In this document: positions 11,726 through 24,579 of the stretch, piece by piece | Position numbering within the stretch: the first letter of the stretch is position 1 | How the letters are laid out: each line of letters opens with the position of its first letter | Source of the DNA: Trissonchulus latispiculum | Lineage: Eukaryota > Nematoda > Enoplea > Enoplida > Ironidae | NCBI GenBank assembly: GCA_030248195.1 | Contig: JASAND010030756.1 | Location: forward strand, 1 to 64,000 | Length of the DNA: 64,000 nucleotides | Reading direction: 5' to 3' | The notes under the pieces: generated by a model | What the model saw: only the letters and a program-made list of their open reading frames with translations | Database searches by the model: none | Told to the model about the DNA's origin: nothing | Made by a program: the position numbers and the translations under genes

Positions 11726-14700
11726 CGTGTCATTGTTCGCGGTGCTCATCAGCCGATAAATCCTAACAGACAACCAATTGATCCAAAATGGGCTGCTGCA
11801 GCCACCAAGGCAATGAAAGGAAAATCACCAGATACGTTGATTTGGAATACCCCAGAGGTAGGAACCGAACTTGTAGACGTTAGCGTATAGCTAATTTTTA
11901 TTTATTGCGTATACAGAGATGAAACATATGTCTTTTTAGATAAACGCTTCACTTCTTTGTGTAAAAACGCGGCACAGCACTCAATTTTAACTATCATACA
12001 ATAAAAGCATTAGCATTGAATTTTACAGGGAATTCCCATGAAACCGCTGTACACTGCGAAGGACGTCGGTAGTCATGCAGCAGAAGAATTGCCAGGACTC
12101 TACCCGTTTACAAGAGGACCCTATCCTACCATGTACACTCAAAGGCCCTGGACCATTCGTCAGTATGCGGGGTTTTCCACTGTGGAGGAAAGCAATAAGT
12201 TCTATCGTGATAACATCGCCGCTGGTCAACAAGGGCTCAGTGTTGCCTTTGACCTGGCTACACATCGAGGGTAATTGTGAAATCAGTATATAATGCTTGC
12301 TGTATTGGTTATTGGAGATTCGTTCCTGTCGAAGCTGTTTCATGAAACAGTTTCTCGAATTAAGGAGGTTTCTAGAATTGAGGAGGTCTCATCAGGGATT
12401 AAGTACTTTTCACTTCATACTTAACATTCATTTATATACGTATATAAGCAATTTTTTACTTTTATTTTACTTTTGGATTGCTTTTATGTTGGTGATTCCT
12501 TTTGGTTGAATCAACTTGCAACAATTACTGGTCATTAAAAGAGTTTACTAATTTTTCATGATTAAAAATAGATATATCTCTAATAGCTAGGAAGTAGGAA
12601 CCCTTATTGCGCCCAAAGAAATTGCCTGAAATGTACTCATAACGTGAATTTTTACTACGTACAACTTTTCGCAGCTTTGTCAGATGATTGCTTTAGCTAG
12701 AAACCATCAATCAGATGAGATAGAAAGATCCCTAAGTGTCTTTGAGTTGTATACTTTTTAGCTGTCAACTGTTAGCTGTTAGCCTTCCAGTTTTTGTAGT
12801 TGCAAGTTCTCTGTCTCAATCTCGGAAAGACTACATTTCTGTCATTGCAACCTAAGGATAGTAATTAAAAATAAAAATGCCTATGAATTGGATAATTCGG
12901 TCCTTCGAATTTCGAATGGACATCATTCGTTTAGTCTTGAAGTTTGGGTAACCTTAAGAATTAGTGGGCGATAATAACTTTGTGAAAACTGCGAGTTTTG
13001 ACATTAAAATACCATAAATGGTTATAATATCCCACAGTTGCGATATAGAATATTCTTCCGAGAGCGTAAGGGTAAGATTCAGTGAGATATATTGAACTAG
13101 CACAAGTGTACGTATGCAGCTGCACTGGCGCAGCTGGCAGCATAGAACTGAACTATCGACTGTTTGAATCTTGATCGCTCGGATGGTCTTAGGTTGCAAA
13201 TGTGAAAAGTTGCATCAAATTTCAACTTTCTTGAATTTTCAGTCGTCTACTTAATAATACATATGTACCCAGAAGGCATCACTCCGTTAAACCATTGGTT
13301 ATTTTAGTTATGACTCGGACAATCCTCGTGTCTATGGTGATGTTGGAATGGCCGGAGTTGCTGTGGATAGTGTTGAAGATATGAAGGTACGGTTGTCTGA
13401 AAGACTGTATACGTACATTGAGGTTTTTTGTCCTTTTTCTTTTGTTTTTCTTTTGTCATTTCGATAAATGTTGTATTGAAGTACTCGTGTTGTTACAACC
13501 ATGTTAGGGTTTAAATTGCTCTCTTGGGTGCCAGCCCATATGGGCCTAATTTCCGGAAGTGTTTTACCTACTATTTTCTGTGATATTATGCCAGTTGTGT
13601 TCATGAAAACCACGTTAACTTTACGTGCGACGCAGTACATTTTCTTACATCAACATTGTGCTTAACTATTCATTAGTTGTATACACACTTTAACAAGGGG
13701 GGTTATGGGGGGGGGGGGGTACGGGACCCCTCATAAATTGGAAGTTCGGTACAAGGCTACTAAAATCAAAGCCAAGGGACAAGGGACAGTGCCAGGAAAG
13801 GCAGGTCAACCTGAAAATTAATGGAAATTTTAGCCCAAAATAGCTAAAATTTTTAAAATTTTCAAAAAATTTTCAAAAAATCGCTAAAAGCTGGCTATTT
13901 TGCTCTACAGTGGCTGTAAAATAGCTAATTTTGCACTAAATTTGCTCAAAATTTGCAAAAGTTTCACTTTTTCTAGTAAATTTTCTGCTGGGACCCTCCC
14001 CCCAAATTTGAGATCAGGTACAAGGGCAGGTGAAATTTGGGCTAACACAGATTCAGGACCCCTCAGGAATCGGTACCCTTGTTAATGTATGGTTGTATAT
14101 GTACTTTATATATAGGCTCTTTTTCATGGGATTCCCTTAAATAAGATGTCTGTGAGTATGACCATGAATGGAGCTGTGGTTCCGGTTCTTGCCATGTTTA
14201 TTGTTGCCGGTGAGGAACAGGTAAGTATTACTTTGAAAGAGGAGTGCCAGGGAGTGTTTTGTTTAAATTTTTGATTGAATCGTTTGAATATGTAGCTTAA
14301 TCATTTTTAGATCTTGTTGTTAATGTGGCCCTCGATTCTCCAACAACTTTTTTCTCTTCCCGCGAGGGTTAACTTTTAGGGTGCAAAACAAGAAGAATTG
14401 ACGGGTACAATTCAGAATGACATTCTAAAAGAATTTATGGTGAGAAATACCTACATTTACCCTCCGGAGCCTTCCATGCATATTATTGGTGACATCTTTG
14501 CTTACCTAGCCAAGGTATAATTGTAGTCTTTTTATTTTACATTGTATATTACCTCAAACATTATATATATTACTCTTGTTTGTATAGTTGCATTTTCTTC
14601 TTCGCTTTGTAGCGCTGCGTCTCTGCCGTATTTTAACAGCGGCTTTGCGCCTAGCAAACTAAGATTAAGATTAAAATTAATTATCTACTTTTAAAAGTCT

Positions 14701-17700
14701 TTGCCTTGATCACGGCTAGACCACCGTTTCGCATTTATTTCAGCATATGCCTAAGTTTAATTCCATCAGTATTAGCGGGTATCATATGCAGGAAGCTGGT
14801 GCTGATGCTGTTCTGGAGATGGCGTTTACTCTAGCCGATGGTCTGGAATACTGTCGAACTGGTGTGAAGGCTGGTCTCAAAGTGGATGAATTTGCCAATC
14901 GACTCTCGTTTTTCTGGGGTCTTGGCATGAACTTCTACATGGTGCTTTGCATATATTTTAGTTATTAATATTAAAAGCAATGCATTCATTTTTCCATGGC
15001 AGTTGTTTTGAATTTTCAGAAATGAGCATTTGAATAAGCCTGGCTTAGTCATACGCTTTGTCTTTGCTTACACTGTGTACATAAATTCAAAATTCCAAAA
15101 ATTCAGTATCATTCTGATTATAAGCAACTGAAATCTTTTCAACTAAACTAATGTGTGCTCTTTTCAGTTTATAAATTAATTTTGTTCTACTCTTGGTCCT
15201 TTATATTTGTGGGTTTTTTCAAAAGACTAGCACCAGATTTTATTTCAGAAGTCTTGGTTTCAAAAAATACGCAACTTGTCCTTAAGTACATTTTCAGATA
15301 GTTGTATGTTGGGACTGTATTCAACAAAATTCAAAATTTTCTACCAAATTCTGAAATGTTACTACTTTTTCTTCTTCTTCTGATGCAGCGTTTCGGCAGA
15401 TGCCATAGACCCGGCCAGTCAGATGCGGCCGGCCCTCCTCAGGAGATCCAGAACTTTCTTCGGAAATCGTAACATTTCGGCGGCAGATAAACCGTCACCG
15501 AATAAGTGATTTCGGAGTGTCGCTGTGGCTGGACACCCCGAAAGTAAGTGCTGTACTGACTCCTCCTCTTCGTTGCAGAACAAGCAATCTGGACTGTCTG
15601 CTGCCCCTATTCGGAACAGATACTGTCTCGAGAGGGGCGAATGTCCAGTTCGCAGCTGGGCAATCAGTACCCCCTCCATCCTGGTGAGGCCGCTTTGCTC
15701 AGGGATATCAGGCCAACGATCTGGGAAAATGGCGGAATGTTGACCCCGTTTTCTTGTTTCCAGCCAGAGTTTCTCAGTTCTCAGCTTGATCTTGGCCTTG
15801 GCTGTGTCCAGATCCACTGGAACATCAGTTTGTGGCATTGATGAGCCTTCCTTTGCCAATCTATCAGCATGCTCGTTTCCTTCTACTCCGCAGTGGCTGG
15901 GAACCCATTGAAATATCACCTGGCAGCCGGCTTCCGTCAGACGGGCCAGCAGCTTCCAAATGTCAGTTACTAGTTTAGTGCCCCTCGGTGGAGGGCCAGA
16001 TGAGACCTTCTCCACGGCGCTTCTGGAGTCCGTCAGAACTGCCACCTTGTTATGTTTCCAATTAACAAGGTTTTGAGATTCTTCTAGCCATTGCAACCCT
16101 TCCTTGATTGCTACCATTTCAGCTCGGTAGCTGGAACAGACAGGGCCAGCAGGTCTGCGGATAGATATCTGGTCTGTGACTCCTCGGCCACGAATCAGGA
16201 CTCCACTACCGCCATTTGCGTTGCCTTCGCCGACGGAGCCGTCAGTCCAAATTTCGAGGTCATGATCAGGTAGAGCGGCTATGGTTTCCAAGGTTGCAGA
16301 TTTCTTCATATAGTCGGGAGTTTCTTTAGTGATATCCACCAGTAGAGTTGACCTGCACTGTACATTTCCAGTTACCAACTCCAACTTCCACGGTTCTATT
16401 GGTAGGAGACAGACGTTTTCTTCAGTGGCAAATTCGGTCAGGCCAACCTTTCGGGACCAGGCTTTGCCTGTCGCTCGCCACGACCCGAGAGATTTCAGTC
16501 TGGAAGAACAGGCCTGGCGCACAGATTCCTCGAGGACAGGCGAGTAGGTCTTTCTTTGGCTCTTCTCATAGGCAATACAGGCTAGGACGTTGCGTCGGTC
16601 TTGGATAGGCAGCAGGTGGGCTTCAGCGACCAGAGCGTCCGTTGGAATACTCCGTACACACCCGGTTATTACCCTGGCAGCTGCGCGTTGGTCCTTCTCT
16701 AGGATTTCCATGTTTGATTTTGCCACGTAGGGCATCCAAGCACCTGCACAATACTCCACCATGGATCTCAGGTAGGTGATGTAGATCAGGCGGAGTGCAC
16801 TTTGGCTGCACCCCCACTTCTTTCCAGAGAGCATGCTAATGATCTGCCTGCGTTTCTTCAGCTTAGCAGAGATCTTCAAAATATGGTCTTTGAAACTGAG
16901 CCTCCTGTCAAAGGTGACTCCCAGGAAGGTTGGAGTAGGGTTGAATGGAATATGTGAGTTTCCAACCTGTATTCTGATCTTCTCCTTGGCTTCGTGGTTG
17001 TCCAGGGAAAAGAATGTGGCCTCCGTTTTCTCCAGAGACACAGTCATTTTCCACTGCTCCGCCCACTTCATAATGTTTTCCAGAGCCACCTTTGCTTTAT
17101 TGGTGGCATTGGCGAGAGATTTATCGCTGACCCAGACTGCGAGGTCATCCGCGAATAGGCTGAACTCAACTCCGGTTGGTATTGCAGAGGAGATGTCATT
17201 GATCATGCACAGGAAGAGGAGCGGGGACAAGACACTTCCTTGTGGCAAGCCGTCTCGGAAGACTCGGTATCTGCTGTTCCTCCTGCCTACTCGGACTCTT
17301 GCAGTTCGATCGCTGAGATATTGTTTGAGCCATTGCAGTAGGCATGGTGGGATTCCCAGGCGGCCGAGTTTGTACAACAGACCCTGCTTCCAGACCGTAT
17401 CGTAGGCCCTAGAGAAGTCCACAAGGATGAGCACAGTCCGCAACTTCTTCTGCAGGGCCTCTTCGACTGATTTCGTTATGCGCAGCATTTGGTCTTCAGC
17501 AGTTCTGCCAGCACGAAAGCCGGCTTGTTCATCAGCCAGCTGCTTTTGGCTTTCAAGCAGATAGTAGAATCTGAGCTGGACCATTCTTTCCATAAGTTTT
17601 CCCACGCAGCTGATTAGGGCAATAGGTCTGTAGGAGCTGAGCTTGTCTAGGGGTTTCCCGACTTTAGGAATTGGAACTATATCCGCCCTGCGCCAGCTGC

Positions 17701-20700
17701 TAGGAACTTGCTTATCTCGCCAGGACATGTTGATCAGCTTCAGCAGAAGTAATTTAGCCGTCGGTCCAAGGTTCTTGAGCATTTCGTTGGATATTTGGTC
17801 GCTGCCGGGAGATTTCTTGCACTGCAGCTTTCCGATTGCCAAATTCAACTCGGCTACGGTGAACGGGCAGCAAGCATTTTGTGGACCATTTGAACACCCA
17901 CACTGACGCCGAGTAGCCTCAGTGGCTTCGTGTCGGATCGGTCTATCGTCTGTGATGCGAGGCTGTAGATGGCTCACGGCAGCATACTGCGACACAAAAG
18001 CATTAGCTTTTTCTTTGTCCGTCACCAACTTCTTTTGCCCCTTGACCAGGGCTGCCGTCGGTTTAGTCTGGGAGAGTTTTCCATCCATTCGATGGATGGT
18101 TGACCACACTTTTCCAGGGTCAGTAGATGGAGACAGACTTGTCGTGAACTGTTCCCAGTATGTTCTTTTAGCCCGGCTGACAACTTCTCGGACATTGTGG
18201 CAGGCAGCTTTCCATTCCGTCGGGTCCTCGTCTGCTCTAGCTCTGGCTTTTCGGCGTCGTTCAATGGCATTGACATCTCCTGGTTCCACCATGGCTTTGG
18301 ATCCTGCCGTCGACCTTTTGGGATGTGGTTTACTGCTGCATGCAGTATTGCTTCGGACAGGGCAGTTGCAAGCTCATGAACCGTCAGGTCGTCCATGGAC
18401 TGTTCAGATAGCAGCTTGTCGCAGGTCTCTCTGAATCCTTTCCAGTTTGCCTTCCGATAGCAGAACTTAGGCTCCGGACGGTTCACATTTTTCTTCTGGG
18501 TGGAGATTTGGATATCGAGGTAGATCGGAAGATGGTCAGAGCCCATGTCATTTCCAGTGCGCCAGGAAAGTCGCCCTGACATACCGGAGTGGTACAGGGT
18601 GACATCAGACGCGCTGGGGTTCCCAGTGATTCGGCTGTTTCTGGTAGCTGAGCCGTCATTCGCACATAGGAATGAATTATCCAGTAGGAAATCTTCGACG
18701 ATTCCACCACGAGCGTTTTCGGCAAGATAAGGGTCCCACAGCTTGGAATGTGCGTTGAAATCTCCACAAACGATGACGTTTCTGCCTTTGGAAGGCAGCT
18801 CAAGTCAAGGTCTAGCTGTCTCTGGTCTTCAGTTCCCGCATTAATGGGAGGGACATAGACGTTCACCAAAATGAGGCTCCGCTGTCGGGTCTCATTGGGC
18901 CACACTTCGACGGCCATCGCTTCTGTGACCTGGTCAGTGGGTGGCACCAGCGGTTCTGTATAGGCGGAATATTTTATATCATCCCGGATGAGTACAGCTA
19001 GGCCGCCACCGAATATTCTCGACACGTCATGCCTTCTTCCTCTGGTTCTGTCGAGTCGGAGGCAGGTATACCCAGGGCAGTTAAAGTTCTTTCCGTCGCT
19101 GAGCTTCGTTTCTTGGATCAAAACAACGTGGATATCATTGTCTCTTATCACCTGTGCAAGTTCTGCAGCCTTGTTCGCCACGCCATCCGCATTCCACTGG
19201 ATAATGCGGAAGGCATCGCAGGTTTGGTAGCCATCGCCCACCAAAGTGTTGGAAGCCGTAGTCCGACCAGGACGGGAGTATGGCAGGTCCAACAGAGGCT
19301 GGAGAGCAGGGTTGTTTCCGAGTCCACTGATGTTAGGTTGGGCGGGGCGTGTTCTAGAAGTTCGCCTGACCCGATTCTGCAGACATGGGGGCGGTGACGG
19401 TGTTTGAGCTGGTTGGAGACACTTCGGACATGACCAGATTACGCTGTCCTGGCTGTCTCGGGGCAGTCTGTTGACTTCCGTACTCCGAAGATTGGAGCAC
19501 TTGAGGTGTACCCAGAGTTCGCAGTTGTTACACAGGATAGACGTCCCCCTCCAGGTGACGGGACGACTGCAGACTGAGCAAGGATTTCCTGTGTGGCCAG
19601 GTGGGCCGGGGTTAGGATGTACGTCCCCGGCTTTTAGGAGGAGGATGGGCACTACACCGTCGGGGTATCCAGCCACAGGCACATGCCGGTCAGAGTGGGC
19701 TGGTTCAGTCCAACCGGCTGCCAAAAACACAGGTCCAGTTCCAGACTCTGGACCAGGCCTGGTGAGGGGCTGAAGATGTTGGTTGTTTGGCATGAGCCAC
19801 AGACCACGTAGCTTCCAGAAATCTTCCGGCAGCTGGACGCAACCAATCTTCGGTCCGCAATGTTACTACTAAAATGTAAATCCATGGTCAATCAGTCTCC
19901 CAATGATGGATATAACTTGGTATTGCATAAGCAGGGTCGTATCCGGGGGGGGGTCCAGGGGGTCCGGACACACCCCCTTTGGAAATGTTTTTGAATTTTT
20001 GGGCCAAATTAGGCCATTTTTGCATAAACTTGGGGCCGGACACATCCCTTTTCCGACTGGACCCCCCTCCCCTTTGCAAAATCCTGGATACGCCCATGTG
20101 CTTAAGTGATGTATACTGGCTCAATCTCCTTTTAGCGTTGTCTTTATTTTAGGAAATAGCAAAAATGAGAGCAGCTCGCCGCCTTTGGGCCAATTTGCTG
20201 AAGGAAAAATTCAACGCCCAGAGTGCTAAGTCTTTGATGCTACGCACTCACTGTCAGACCAGCGGATGGTCTCTAACAGAGCAGGTTAGCAGAGTGTATA
20301 GATAAAAATCCTTTACACTCATTATTGAAAACGATCAAAGTGACCGGTGGATACTATAATCTAGAGCTGAGAGGCAATAGTGATAACTACTCAATTATGG
20401 ATATTTTATTCTGGTCTTTGTCAAAGTCTTCTCTGTTATGTACCAGTGCTCATGTTAATTTTTCACGCTTACTTGGAACATTTTGTTTGTTTCTTGAATT
20501 TTTGTATTATGCATATAAATTATTGTAGCCGGTGCTATGTTATTTCTGTTTCTGTCATTCATCTATATGTTCATGTTTTGTTTGCTTTTGTTTATTTTTT
20601 ATTTTATTTTGTTTTGAAAACATGGTGTGCGGTTTCGAATGTTTCAGGATCCCTACAATAACATAATTCGGACCACCATTGAAGCCATGGCTGGTGTTTT

Positions 20701-23700
20701 TGGAGGTACACAAAGTCTCCATACCAATTCATTTGATGAAGCTCTGGGTCTGCCGACTACATTTTCGGCACGAATTGCTCGAAACACTCAAATTATATTG
20801 CAAGAAGAATCTGGGATTACAAAAGTTAGCGCTTGTTGTCGCTGCATAAAGGTATTGTATTTCAAGCTCCTATGCTCCCTTCGCGCAACCGTTTCCTAAT
20901 CGGCCTTATCCTGATCAGGAATGTTGGAACCCGACTACCGACTAAATACAATGATACGCTCGGGCAGGTTGTATCTAAAGAGTGAGGGGGAGGTCCAGAC
21001 GGATTGTCTCAAACATTAAAGAAGAAGCAAGAGTACTGCAGAAGGAAGATTTAGGAGTAGCAAATTCATTTTAAGGCGCTGGTGACTTCCATTTTAGGGT
21101 AATTCAGTTCTACTGAAAGTGAACTCGTAGCTTCCCTTAAACCTGTCCTTCGCTGCTTTCCTAGGTCGAGCTCAACCAGTTTTTTGCTTTTCCCAACGTA
21201 AAGTTTATGGTGATGCTGATGCTGATAAAATTAATACATACATGTATTTTGTATATCTTTCAGGTTGCGGATCCATGGGGTGGATCTTACCTTATGGAAG
21301 CCCTTACTGATGAGGTCTACTTTGCAGCTAAGAAAGTCATAGATGAAGTATGCTTTCTGTGACTTTCTGTTATTTCAACGTCATTCTGTCTAACTATTAC
21401 ACCTGTTTTGCTGGGCTTTGCATTTTCCGTGAATCTTTTGAACTCTCCGTCAATGTTCCTTGTCTACTTAGAGAGATAACTGTTAAGTGCTTTCACTTTA
21501 TAGCCATAGGAGTTTATGTAAACTGTTTTAGGTTGAAGAATTGGGCGGTATGGCCAAAGCAGTTGCTAGTGGAATGCCAAAGCTAAGAATCGAAGAAGTG
21601 GCTGCGAAAAAGCAGGCCAGAATTGATGACGGCCAAGGTGAATTCCTAATTTACATTTTGTTTTTTGTCGAGTCGAATGAGATAAAGACAGCCTGTACTG
21701 TGTTAGTTGGTTTGCTAAGTGAATGTATTCCATTGAATTGAATATTGAATTGAATTCACACCCTAGCAGATATTCTTTTGGATCTGATGTTATCAACACC
21801 TAAAGCTGTGTTTCGTCGTTGACCCGGATTAACTTGGCTATCTTTAACATAATCAGTCTAGGTTATACCTTAATAACATTGTAATATGGAGCAAAGAGTT
21901 GCCTAAGCCTAAGCCTAAGCTTAAATTTCCTGCATATAATGCTCAGGTGACGTACTATTGTGCTTAACTCTTTGCAGTGATAGGAAAACAGTTATTGCAA
22001 ACTTCTGTTAATTTTAATACTCCATACTTAAAGTTTAGAATCAAGAAAATTTTCTTGTTTAAAATTTCTCCTAGCGTCATGTTTAAGTTAGGTTACGTTT
22101 TAACGTTTATTTGTCGTGAAAAAAAATTTTGTCCTACGCATGTTTGATTGTGCTAAGATAGTTTGGTTTAGATGTGATTGTGGGCGTCAATAAATATCGC
22201 CTTGATCATGACGAGCTCGTGGATGTGCGTCATGTGGATAATACAGTGGTCCGGGAGAAGCAGATTGCTAAACTGAAAAAGACTAAACAGACAAGAGATA
22301 ATGCCAAGGTCAGCCAAGGATGAATCACTAATGCTTTGTTGTTCACACTTTTTAACTAAGACTGAAAGCATTGGACAGCAAATGGTCAGAATATGCAGAC
22401 TTTGTTTTTCATTACTTTTACATACTGTATATAGTTTTTGGTAGCTTTTAATTTTAGACAAAAGAAGCCTTGTCTGCTTTGACAGAGATGGCCAAGACTG
22501 GCACGGGCAATATTCTGGCGGGTGCAATTGATGCAGCTCGTGCCCGAGCTACTGTGGGTGAAATCTCAGACGCTCTTGAAGTGGTAAGTCAACATAGCAG
22601 TATTAGCAATGTATTTGTGCGTTGAAAGTTGTACTCGTTTGATCCAAACTCCGGTTATAGCTCATTCCTCTGAAGTGCCTGTGTCTCAGTTTCTGTCTTG
22701 CGCATTAAGCAGGTAGCCGCAGGTTTGAGTCCCACCAGGTATGTACCAGACTTTTTCCTGGCGCTTGGTTAGTGTGCAGCTTTCTTTCATTGCTTAGTTA
22801 ATGCCAGTAGATGCGTCTGCCCCAAGACTGCAATCTAGCTGCAGCGCCCTTCCCGTAGTGTTGAGGGCACAATAATGTTTAGGCCGTTGACACAATTAAG
22901 ATATTCAAATTTAACACTAATGCGATTTGTCCCTTTATTGTAGTTTTGCAGTAAAGATATAGCAGGTGTTCAATCTGCTCTTTTGAGATTGCTATAAGCT
23001 AGAGGCTAAAGCCTTAGTTCGTTGGTGATATCGCGGAATAGGTTATGGGCCCAGTCTGCGTCAAGGCTTCCTTCTGATTCAATTCAACTCAACTGTGAGA
23101 TGTTTTAGTGTTTAGACTGTAGCAGCGGTAACACTTATAGCTTACACCTTACACTCTACAAGTGTTTGCTTAGCTGGACTTTCTACTCGTGTAGAACTTT
23201 TATGTGCATGTCCTATTTAGGTCTACTCAAGATACGTAGCTAAGGATCGCATGGTCAGTGGAGCCTATAAGACAGAATTCGCACATGAACAGGAGCTCAA
23301 TGATGTTATGAAGAAAATAAAAGTAAAGCTTTTCTTACATAGAAGTATACATTAATTTTGTTTCTGATGCTATGCATGTTAATTAAAATCTGTGACAGTC
23401 GGTCTGTGTATTTCAGCTGATTATTGCCTCTAATTTAGGAATTTGCTGCCGTTGAAGGCCGTCAGCCGCGTATTCTGGTGGCCAAGATGGGTCAGGATGG
23501 TCACGATCGCGGGGCCAAAGTGATTGCTACTGGTTTTGCTGACATGGGATTTGATGTGGACGTGGGGCCGTTATTTCAGGTAGCCTAACCAGTACTGTAT
23601 AACATTCCGTTTTTCGGTATTTACCCTTTCAGAATTTTATTGGCCCTGTTATCACTATATAAGTTAAGGTTTTATTTTTGATATTAGTTTGTTTTATGGT

Positions 23701-24579
23701 TTTAATTTTGTTTTATGTTATATAGTTTACAACTCCATCGGGGCCGCTTTGATGATTTGTTTTGTAGACTCCTCGAGAAGTGGCACAGCAAGCTGTGGAT
23801 GGAGACGTTCATGTTGTGGGTGCTTCCAGTCAAGCTGCTGGACATCTCACCTTGGTTCCTGAATTGATCAATGAATTGAAAGCTTTAGGGAGACCGTAAG
23901 TGAACTGTTACATTATAACATTGTATTTTACAATACATGTACCTCTAGAACGGTCAGTGTGCTAAGAGGGGATGTTTAGAAACGAGATGAAGCTCTTGCA
24001 ATTATTATTATTTTTGAGACATTTTATAGCGTACAAAATGTACTTTGTTTGTTTTCACTTTTTCAGTGATATCTTAGTTGTCTGTGGTGGCGTGATTCCT
24101 CCCCAGGACTATGACAAATTGTACAAAGCCGGTGTGGCAGAAATTTTTGGACCAGGTTAATACCTTAAAACTTTGAACTCATGTTATGTAAGCAATGAAA
24201 CTGCCAAACGCCTCGAGTCCTTTAGGTTTTTACTTGGGAACAGTTTTCAGAACGTAAAAACAGTGAGTTGCAAAAGGGTCGAATGTTTCGTGTTCTAAGC
24301 TACTGAGAGCGGGTCGTTATTCATAAATCTTTCAAAACTGTGAGTGAACTATTTTGATTGGCTATTTTAATTATTTTACTCTTATCTCAGTCATATTTTT
24401 ATGATAAGTTCTTATAATTCTTCCAGTCTCTATGTCCTAGAATTTTTTGCCATACATTAGTTACAATAATTGCAGGTACTCGTATCCCACAGGCAGCCAT
24501 GAGAACCATTGAAAAAATTTTATCTCAGTTTGGATCTGGCAGTCCTGAGAAGAAGCAGTCTAGTGCGGCTGTGGGTTAA
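11726..24579 (+). CDS. MMUT: Methylmalonyl-CoA mutase, mitochondrial (N-terminal exon unresolved)
   Basis: Converts (R)-methylmalonyl-CoA to succinyl-CoA with adenosylcobalamin in the mitochondrial matrix, the last step of propionate breakdown. Seventeen coding exons, all GT-AG and in phase: 11726-11857, 12029-12270, 13308-13386, 14116-14220, 14380-14514, 14744-14941, 20153-20284, 20648-20824, 21264-21347, 21532-21637, 22172-22308, 22458-22583, 23221-23322, 23439-23579, 23768-23895, 24067-24155 and 24476-24579. They give 738 aa (human full length: 750). The TIM-barrel part has [50 protein letters not shown] and [14 protein letters not shown]. The C-terminal B12 domain has the cobalt-ligand motif GQDGHDRG and CGGVIPP. 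The SxL position reads SSQ instead of the STL seen in human. The targeting peptide lies upstream. The large intron carries a LINE. Confidence 0.97.
13694..14081. mobile_element. 388-bp MITE bounded by TTAA
   Basis: Left TTAA|CAAGGG and right CCCTTG|TTAA give a 4-bp TTAA duplication and a short terminal inverted repeat. TTAA targets are typical of piggyBac-type and Kolobok elements. The interior is AT-rich with a G-run of about 10 and repeated AAAATTTTC-like words, with no coding capacity. It sits in an MMUT intron. The inverted repeat is short, so the assignment is tentative. Confidence 0.5.
15419..19793 (-). pseudogene. LINE polyprotein: 2A, PHD-like, endonuclease, RT, RNase H; two frameshifts
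   Basis: The start [10 protein letters not shown] is at 19793. Residues 56-64 are the 2A-like GDVHPNPGP. Residues 72-125 form a Cys-rich CSVC..CNNC..HLKC..CPKC finger. The endonuclease begins IIQWNADG and QETKL, but the frame changes near 18795, after which the conserved [14 protein letters not shown] and GSDHLPI follow in another frame. A second frame change near 18275 leads into the 957-codon frame 18292-15419. There RT has its first catalytic Asp in LVDFSRAYD, then [13 protein letters not shown] and FADD (about residues 380-383 of that frame). RNase H follows with TDGS, YRAEM, LTDSRSA and EGNEHAD. The end is [12 protein letters not shown] with a CxxC..H..C motif. Both frameshifts could be real decay or read errors. 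Once translated, the product would reverse-transcribe its own RNA at a nicked target. Confidence 0.9.
19602..19628 (-). other. 2A-like ribosome-skipping motif
   Basis: Encodes GDVHPNPGP, preceded by a hydrophobic VVPILLLKA segment. Known 2A peptides have D-(V/I)-E-x-N-P-G-P and cause skipping between the last Gly and Pro. 2A-like sequences occur at LINE N-termini in several animals. Here Glu is replaced by His, so activity is uncertain. If active, it would release a 63-residue leader from the PHD-endonuclease-RT protein. Confidence 0.75.
19932..20098. mobile_element. 167-bp MITE, hAT-like ends (CAGGGTCGTATCC)
   Basis: Left end CAGGGTCGTATCC and right end GGATACGCCCATG form a terminal inverted repeat. 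The flanking 8-mers TGCATAAG and TGCTTAAG match 7 of 8. It is the same family as 8698-8858. It lies in an MMUT intron between the LINE and the exon at 20153. Non-coding, with G- and C-runs. Confidence 0.8.
21902..21922. repeat. Short (CCTAAG)n array
   Basis: Three tandem CCTAAG hexamers in an MMUT intron. Telomere-like in composition but too short to mean more. Confidence 0.7.
22660..22870 (+). repeat. Possible tRNA-derived SINE remnant
   Basis: In an MMUT intron, TAGCTCATTCC resembles a pol III A box, and GCAGGTTTGAGTCCCACC about 65 bases later resembles a B box with its flanking stem. The remainder has no similarity I can place. The A box is poor and no tail is evident, so this is tentative. 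Confidence 0.3.

Larger units (their letters stand above)
15367..19858 (-). mobile_element. Full-length RNase-H-bearing non-LTR retrotransposon (I-group-like) with 12-bp TSD
   Basis: A 4.49-kb insertion in an MMUT intron. Both flanks carry the same 12-mer AATGTTACTACT (15355-15366 and 19859-19870), a perfect target-site duplication, so both ends are defined. On the minus strand it has a 65-base 5' leader, one long coding region, a short 3' UTR and a (GAA)n/A tail. Domain order is 2A-like motif, PHD-like zinc finger, AP-type endonuclease, reverse transcriptase (FADD box), RNase H (TDGS) and a Cys/His end. This fits the I/Ingi-type groups of LINEs; the exact clade needs a tree. The perfect duplication and nearly open coding region suggest a young insertion. 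A single coding region rather than two is notable. Confidence 0.93.

Noticed and set aside
16833..18434. Plus-strand open frames of 170-190 codons
   Set aside because: Antisense shadows of the LINE coding region.
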